From JAVVUQ01 sp036653075 (GTDB lineage Bacteria; Bacillota; Clostridia; Christensenellales; CAG-314), in the NCBI GenBank assembly GCA_036653075.1, contig JAVVUQ010000008.1:1-36965 (forward strand): a stretch of DNA of 36,965 nt, in the 5' to 3' direction. Shown in pieces: positions 32,787-36,965 of this stretch. Numbering within the stretch: position 1 is the stretch's first letter; each line of letters begins with the position of its first letter. A model generated the notes under the pieces. It did no database searches. It was not told the origin of the DNA and saw only the letters and a program-made list of their open reading frames with translations. The position numbers were made by a program, and so were the translations under genes.

Positions 32787-32860
32787 TGGAGCGGGTGATG
32801 GGAATCGGACCCACGCAACCAGCTTGGAAGGCTAGCATTCTACCGTTGAACTACACCCGC
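32787..32860 (-). tRNA. tRNA-Gly (anticodon UCC)
   Basis: A 74-nt tRNA with acceptor GCGGGTG/CACCCGC, discriminator T, anticodon arm CTAGC-CTTCCAA-GCTGG and encoded CCA. The T-loop reads TCCGATT, so position 55, normally U (pseudouridine), is C. It is the first tRNA of the array. Confidence 0.92.
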
Positions 32861-32887
32861 AACATTGTCTTACTGACACGCCTTGAC

Positions 32888-32916
32888 ATATTACCATAAC
32901 GACAACAATTTGTCAA
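32888..32916 (-). promoter_or_regulatory. Promoter of the tRNA operon
   Basis: TTGACA (32911-32916) and TAATAT (32888-32893) on the minus strand are 17 bp apart and lie 28 nt before tRNA-Gly. The -35 box overlaps the stop codon region of rdgB. Confidence 0.7.
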
Positions 32917-33512
32917 ACATTTTCACATACATTATTATCGAAATTTTTAATAAGTTTTTCAGTTGCTATTTTACGGTGGCTTACGCTATTTTTTTCTTCT
33001 TCCGTTGCCTGCCCAAAACTCTTTTTTAATTCGTTAGAATAAAAAATACAATCATATCCAAAGCCGCTTTCACCCTCTTGTTTATAAAGGATGTTTCCTT
33101 TAGCCATTCCAACAGCTGTGTAAAGATTGCTATCACATAATAACGCTAAAGCAGAAATAAAGCAAGCAGAACGCACGGTTATTTTCTCCATTTTTTGCAA
33201 AAGTTTTTCACGATTAGATTTATCTGAGCAATTATGACCGTCAACGCTATTATAACGCGCTGATTTTACCCCCGGTTCGCCGCCTAAAGCGTCAACGCAC
33301 AATCCACTATCATCAGCAAGAACCGCAAAACCACGCCCTCGTAACGCTAAAACTTTAATAATAGCATTTTCTAAAAAAGTTTCGCCATTTTCTTCAATAT
33401 CTATATTTATTCCACAATCTTTAAGCGAATATACATTTTCAAACCTATTACCTAAAATTTGTTTAAATTCTCGTACTTTATTTTCGTTATTTGACGCTAT
33501 AAGTAAATCCAT
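32913..33512 (-). CDS. rdgB: XTP/dITP diphosphatase (RdgB/HAM1)
   Basis: RdgB hydrolyses non-canonical purine nucleotides such as dITP and XTP to monophosphates, keeping them out of DNA. The 199-residue product has IASNNENKVREFKQIL, NGETFLENAIIK, the signature LADDSGLCVDALGGEPGVKS followed by ARY, GFGYDCIFY, and SHRKIATEKL near the end. GAGGTAA precedes ATG. It lies just upstream of the tRNA operon promoter. Confidence 0.96.
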   Translation of the reverse strand: MDLLIASNNENKVREFKQILGNRFENVYSLKDCGINIDIEENGETFLENAIIKVLALRGRGFAVLADDSGLCVDALGGEPGVKSARYNSVDGHNCSDKSNREKLLQKMEKITVRSACFISALALLCDSNLYTAVGMAKGNILYKQEGESGFGYDCIFYSNELKKSFGQATEEEKNSVSHRKIATEKLIKNFDNNVCENV

Positions 33513-33706
33513 ATATTACCTCTTTTTCATTGCTTTTTTAAATTAATATTTAATATGCCAAACATTTATTACAGTATATAACATTTTGATTATTAATCAA
33601 TCTATTATNNNNNNNNNNATTGGCATTTATACCTACTATATAGTTATAGTTAGGATTTTATAATATTGCAATTAACTATAAATAAATTTAATTCATTATT
33701 ATTGCG
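33513..33706. other. AT-rich spacer with a 10-N gap
   Basis: The spacer between rdgB and the ABC ATPase contains 10 N at 33609-33618. An 8-bp inverted repeat TATAGTTA/TAACTATA lies at about 33641-33680 past the ATPase stop; it is too AT-rich to call a terminator. No gene is seen. Confidence 0.4.
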
Positions 33707-34432
33707 CTAATTTCTTAAAAGGTCTAAAACATATTTATTCATTGGTTTATTATATATTTCAAGTGGCTTTCCGCTTTGTATTATTTTGCCTTTATCCATA
33801 ACGACTAAGAAGGTAGCGAGAGTCATAGCTTCAGTTGAATCGTGTGTCACAAAAATAAAAGTGGATTGAAACCTTTCGTGCGCTTTTTTAAGCTCGTTTC
33901 GTAATGGCAATCTCGCTTGAACATCTAAGTTTGAAAAAGGTTCATCAAATAAAAATAAATTAGGTTTAATCGCTATTGCTCTTGCGAGCGCAGCTTTTTG
34001 TTGTTGTCCTATTGAAATCATATTAGGTTTACGAGATAAGAGAAATGTTATATCTAACATATTCGCAACTTCAGCTACTTTACTATTGACTTCTTCTAAT
34101 GGTAAATGTTGCGCGCGTAATGGAAAAGCAATGTTATCAAAAATTGTCATATTGGGATAAAGCACGCAATTTTGAGAGATAAAAGAAATATGGCGGTCAG
34201 CGGGCAAAGAATCCGTCACATTTACGCCGTTAAATAAAATCAATCCGCTATTAATAGGTTCAATGCCAGCGATAGCGCGTAATAGCGTAGTTTTTCCGCA
34301 TCCGCTCGCTCCGATAATAACGCAAAATTCGCCATCGTTTATTTTAATAGAAACATCTTCGATTGCCGTCACAACAGACTTTTTGTTATTTTTAAATATT
34401 TTAGTTATGTTTTTTAATTCTATATCAGGCAT
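33707..34432 (-). CDS. ABC transporter ATP-binding protein, CUT1/sugar-type, signature variant
   Basis: The 241-residue ATPase has Walker A GASGCGKT (41-48), Q-loop SFISQN near 83-88, Walker B LFLFDEP (159-165), D-loop SNLD and the switch His in FVTHD (197). Overall it is most like MsmK/UgpC-type ATPases (PADRHISFISQNCVLYPNMT, then EAMTLATFLVVMDKGKIIQS) but stops before the C-terminal regulatory domain of that group. The signature LSGGQ reads ISIGQ (139-143), losing the first glycine. AGGAG precedes ATG. It follows the membrane-protein gene by 35 nt. No permease is encoded nearby within the window. Confidence 0.85.
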   Translation of the reverse strand: MPDIELKNITKIFKNNKKSVVTAIEDVSIKINDGEFCVIIGASGCGKTTLLRAIAGIEPINSGLILFNGVNVTDSLPADRHISFISQNCVLYPNMTIFDNIAFPLRAQHLPLEEVNSKVAEVANMLDITFLLSRKPNMISIGQQQKAALARAIAIKPNLFLFDEPFSNLDVQARLPLRNELKKAHERFQSTFIFVTHDSTEAMTLATFLVVMDKGKIIQSGKPLEIYNKPMNKYVLDLLRN

Positions 34433-34467
34433 TTTATACTCCTAAAAATTTGAAATTTATTTAATAA

Positions 34468-35328
34468 TTATTGGGGAAAAAAGCCTTTATTGACTATGTC
34501 GGGATAAAATTCATTGTTAATAAATTTATCGAAGATTTTGCAAGAATACAAAATCCAAATAGTTAAAACAAAAGGACAGCCTAAGCTCAATAAAAGGATA
34601 GAACTTAATTGAAGGATAATATTGGGAATAAGCAATAATAAAAAGGGAATAAATGATAAAAGCATTAGCAAAAATGTTTTTGGAGCAGTTTTCATATACA
34701 AAATAAAAGAGTTTTTAATCGTGTTTTTAAAAGGCAACGAATATATTGTGGTAATCGACATCATAAATATAATCGTTGGCGAAAGGGCAGCCGCTAAGGC
34801 AAGCGAAAGAGCGGTAGCTACTTTAACCGCAGTTTGCGCATTAGTTAACATTAAAATATTCAAACTGTAATTAACTACAAAATTTAAAATTCCAATAATC
34901 AAAAAAACGATAGCGAAATGTTTGAAATTTGATTTTATTCCTAAAGCAAAATCGGGCGCAAAATCGATACTTTCTGCCCAAACAAGGCGTTTAAGCAGTC
35001 TAAACGCTCCGCAAAAAGCAATAGATAGAATTATAAAACAAGGAATAAGCGCAAGGTTCGTAAAATTAGAAAGGGAAGAAATCAGTCCTAATACAACATC
35101 TTTGGTTATTTTGCCCGATTCAAACTGTCGATAATAATCAGTGGCTATCATTTGTGAAAAAAATTCTACCGCTAATATCGGTAAACAAAATAACAATATA
35201 AAACCGCCAAGCTTTAAGATGTCAGTAAACCTCGTTTTGATTATATCGAAAAAAACTTCTTTACGTGATGACGGCAACATATCAGGAGTAAAATCTTTCT
35301 TTGCAGCTTTAATTTTACGTTTAAACAT
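34468..35328 (-). CDS. Polytopic membrane protein, DUF624/YesL-like
   Basis: The 286-residue product has about six hydrophobic segments after a basic N-terminus (MFKRKIKAAKKDF). The stretch CGAFRLLKRLVWAESIDFAP followed by DFALGIKSNFKHF resembles the conserved core of DUF624/YesL-like proteins, which in Bacillota often sit beside carbohydrate ABC transporters. The function is unknown. I use ATG at 35328 because GGAG lies four to five bases before it; a TTG five codons upstream overlaps this site. It shares an apparent operon with the ATPase downstream and the anchored protein upstream. The family call is tentative. Confidence 0.6.
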   Translation of the reverse strand: MFKRKIKAAKKDFTPDMLPSSRKEVFFDIIKTRFTDILKLGGFILLFCLPILAVEFFSQMIATDYYRQFESGKITKDVVLGLISSLSNFTNLALIPCFIILSIAFCGAFRLLKRLVWAESIDFAPDFALGIKSNFKHFAIVFLIIGILNFVVNYSLNILMLTNAQTAVKVATALSLALAAALSPTIIFMMSITTIYSLPFKNTIKNSFILYMKTAPKTFLLMLLSFIPFLLLLIPNIILQLSSILLLSLGCPFVLTIWILYSCKIFDKFINNEFYPDIVNKGFFPQ

Positions 35329-35438
35329 ATTTCTCCAATACAAAAATTAATTTTAAGTAGATATTATAAATAATATTAAATAAACCTATATTCGCTAATA
35401 AATTATACTCAATGTATATAATAATTGAATTTTATCAT

Positions 35439-36101
35439 TCAATCAGCGTTTGTTGCATATTGCAACATTAACATAACTAAATCAAAAGCTTGAGTATCAT
35501 TGTGATTAGCGTTTTTATTAGCGCTTAAACTGCCGATGTTTACAGATGACGGATTGAAAAATAAATAATAATCTATTGCTTTTTCATCTTTTAAATTGTA
35601 AGTAATTACATCTTCAAAATATCTACATTTTTCATTAGTAGTTGAATATATCTTGATTCCATAAATACACCCGTCTTTTTCGTAAAATTCAAATACTTTA
35701 TCTTTCGGTAATATCATATTTAATATATCTTTTGGTAATTTAACGCATAACTTTCCTTTGTACGCTTCATCTGCTCTATCTTGTGGTAAAATAATAACAT
35801 CTGTATCGATAATCCCACGAGTAGCAAAAACTTCATCATAATAACTATTTTTTGGACTGTATCCATCGAAAGTTAACTCTTTTATCCCCTTAGTTTGTAA
35901 CTTATCAAATACATAATTATAAACTTTCACCATATCATTATTTGGAGCAGAAATAAATACAGCAAGCTTTTCATTATCTTTCTTTTGCCAAATTACGCCA
36001 AAAAGAAAAGTCCATAAAAGCACAACCACAATAGCCGCTGCTATATAGACTATCCAATTGTATAAGAAATGAGCGCTTATACGATTTTTAAATTCATTCA
36101 T
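35439..36101 (-). CDS. Membrane-anchored extracytoplasmic protein, function unknown
   Basis: The 220-residue protein has one membrane helix (about residues 15-38, YNWIVYIAAAIVVVLLWTFL) and then a soluble domain expected outside the cell. The domain has alternating strands and helices (EKLAVFISAPNNDMVKVYNY, DTDVIILPQDRADEAY, CIYGIKIYS) loosely reminiscent of a small solute-binding fold, but I cannot assign a family. It lies 110 nt upstream of the DUF624-like gene and could be its partner. AAAGGATAGGT precedes ATG. Confidence 0.65.
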   Translation of the reverse strand: MNEFKNRISAHFLYNWIVYIAAAIVVVLLWTFLFGVIWQKKDNEKLAVFISAPNNDMVKVYNYVFDKLQTKGIKELTFDGYSPKNSYYDEVFATRGIIDTDVIILPQDRADEAYKGKLCVKLPKDILNMILPKDKVFEFYEKDGCIYGIKIYSTTNEKCRYFEDVITYNLKDEKAIDYYLFFNPSSVNIGSLSANKNANHNDTQAFDLVMLMLQYATNAD

Positions 36102-36235
36102 ACCTATCCTTTAATTAATTCGACGTTTCCTTTTTATTTGAAATATAATACTAAGTTTACATATAAATAATTATTTACACTATTTACAAAATGATAATAT
36201 GTGTTTTTTACAATTTAAAAACAATAAATCATTTA

Positions 36236-36276
36236 CTTAAGTTTGATTAGTATTGAATATTAAGTTTGATTAGTAT
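36236..36276. repeat. 24-bp direct repeat
   Basis: The 17-mer TTAAGTTTGATTAGTAT occurs twice, starting near 36237 and 36260, in the 184-nt AT-rich spacer between the 168- and 220-residue proteins. No terminator or promoter could be supported in the spacer. Confidence 0.6.
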
Positions 36277-36285
36277 CGGAAAAAG

Positions 36286-36792
36286 TTATTGATTTTCAAA
36301 AAGATATGCGACAACCACATTATCCACCGTTTGCAATTTTACAAATGTATTCGTTTTAATAACTTTGTTTTTTTGAGTTTCCCAATTGATAATACGTTCA
36401 AAAGCGTCAGCTTGATTTTCATTGCAAAGCAGTGTGATAGAAAAATACGCATTTCCCCTAACTGTCGATGACGAAGTTGTAATAGCTACTATCCTTCCGT
36501 TTTCATCTTTTCTATTAGAATTTAATATATTACTTAAAAACTTAATGCGTTTTGTATTAGGTTTGACAAAAATAGAAAAGAAAAAAATAGTAAACCATAC
36601 GAAAATAACACTAATAAGACAATTTAAAGTTAAAAGCAAATTATGGTTTTGTTCGCTATGCAATAAAGTTAAAATAATAATCAAAGTTACAACAACAAAT
36701 AATAACGCAAAATAAAGGATATAAAGCATTTTATGTCTACGCTTTAATTGCTTAATTTCATCAAAACTATATAATTCTTTTAACTCATTCAT
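36286..36792 (-). CDS. Two-helix membrane protein, function unknown
   Basis: The 168-residue protein has a charged N-terminus (MNELKELYSFDEIKQLKRRH), two hydrophobic helices (about 23-43 and 53-75) and a cytoplasmic C-terminal domain of about 90 residues with VAITTSSSTVRGNAYFSITL and an LQTVDNVVVAYLFENQ end. I do not recognise the family. The ATG at 36792 has no ribosome-binding site, and the promoter upstream places the transcript start at or next to the A of ATG, suggesting leaderless translation. Confidence 0.65.
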   Translation of the reverse strand: MNELKELYSFDEIKQLKRRHKMLYILYFALLFVVVTLIIILTLLHSEQNHNLLLTLNCLISVIFVWFTIFFFSIFVKPNTKRIKFLSNILNSNRKDENGRIVAITTSSSTVRGNAYFSITLLCNENQADAFERIINWETQKNKVIKTNTFVKLQTVDNVVVAYLFENQ

Positions 36793-36798
36793 ACATAA

Positions 36799-36827
36799 AC
36801 TATATCACATATAATAAAATATGTCAA
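36799..36827 (-). promoter_or_regulatory. Promoter with no room for a leader
   Basis: TTGACA (36822-36827) and TATAGT (36799-36804) on the minus strand are 17 bp apart. Six bases separate the -10 box from the ATG of the 168-residue gene, so transcription should begin at the start codon. Beyond it to 36965 the sequence is AT-rich; AGAAACATAAAATTG or a close match occurs twice near 36848 and 36871. Confidence 0.65.
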
Positions 36828-36965
36828 TAAAAAATTTAATTTAAAGATAGAAACATAAAATTGGATTTATCAAAGAAACATAAAATTGCAAAATGTATTT
36901 AAATTATTTTTAATATATATTTTTATTTATAATATATTTTTGTTAGCTACTATATCATTTTTTAT

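Overview
The window is a scaffold piece from an AT-rich, low-GC bacterium. The gene content points to an uncultured member of the Bacillota, most likely class Clostridia: zinc-type S14, an L24 with a CxxC/CxxC ribbon, an Rnf complex in the order rnfCDGEAB, the B12-binding-type radical SAM / DUF2344 / RNase G cluster, strong AGGAGG ribosome-binding sites and CCA-encoding tRNA genes. The lineage is inferred from these traits, not from a database search. Every protein gene and every tRNA gene I can support lies on the minus strand, so transcription runs from high to low coordinates. Three gaps of exactly 100 N (12244-12343, 21196-21295, 24629-24728) and one of 10 N (33609-33618) show a gapped, probably metagenome-derived assembly.

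Layout from high to low coordinate, which is the order of transcription. (a) 36792-33707: a 168-residue membrane protein with a near-consensus promoter that implies a leaderless mRNA, then a 220-residue anchored surface protein, a polytopic membrane protein resembling DUF624/YesL and a sugar-type ABC ATPase. No permease or canonical binding protein is visible, and the function is unknown. (b) 33512-31775: rdgB, then seven tRNA genes (Gly-UCC, Arg-UCU, His-GUG, Gln-UUG, Lys-UUU, Lys-CUU, Leu-UAG) with a promoter and a strong terminator. (c) 31604-30615: an M19 dipeptidase. (d) 30553-24495: the complete rnfCDGEAB operon for the ferredoxin:NAD+ oxidoreductase ion pump, with promoter and terminator. 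(e) 24419-18164: a Ppx/GppA phosphatase, a THUMP-domain rRNA methyltransferase, an HD-domain protein whose 5' end runs into an assembly gap, and a Clp ATPase that lacks both the middle domain and the ClpP-docking loop. (f) 17903-12357: a radical SAM protein, its DUF2344 partner, RNase G, an ECF transporter S component and deoxyribose-phosphate aldolase. (g) 11843-259: a promoter, a hairpin-rich leader with an internal terminator, then the S10-spc ribosomal protein operon from rpsJ to secY (22 genes). It ends in a hairpin directly after secY.

The observations most worth checking are these. A structured, 21-bp-periodic, possibly attenuating leader RNA lies upstream of the S10 operon. RnfG carries two tandem FMN-binding domains, the second with an altered flavinylation motif. 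The Clp ATPase appears to have lost its ClpP-binding loop. The orphan ABC ATPase/membrane-protein locus has a variant signature motif. AT-rich minisatellites fill many inter-operon spacers; one begins inside the last codons of rnfB, and they coincide with assembly gaps. Several tRNAs in the array depart from canonical pairing or T-loop sequence.
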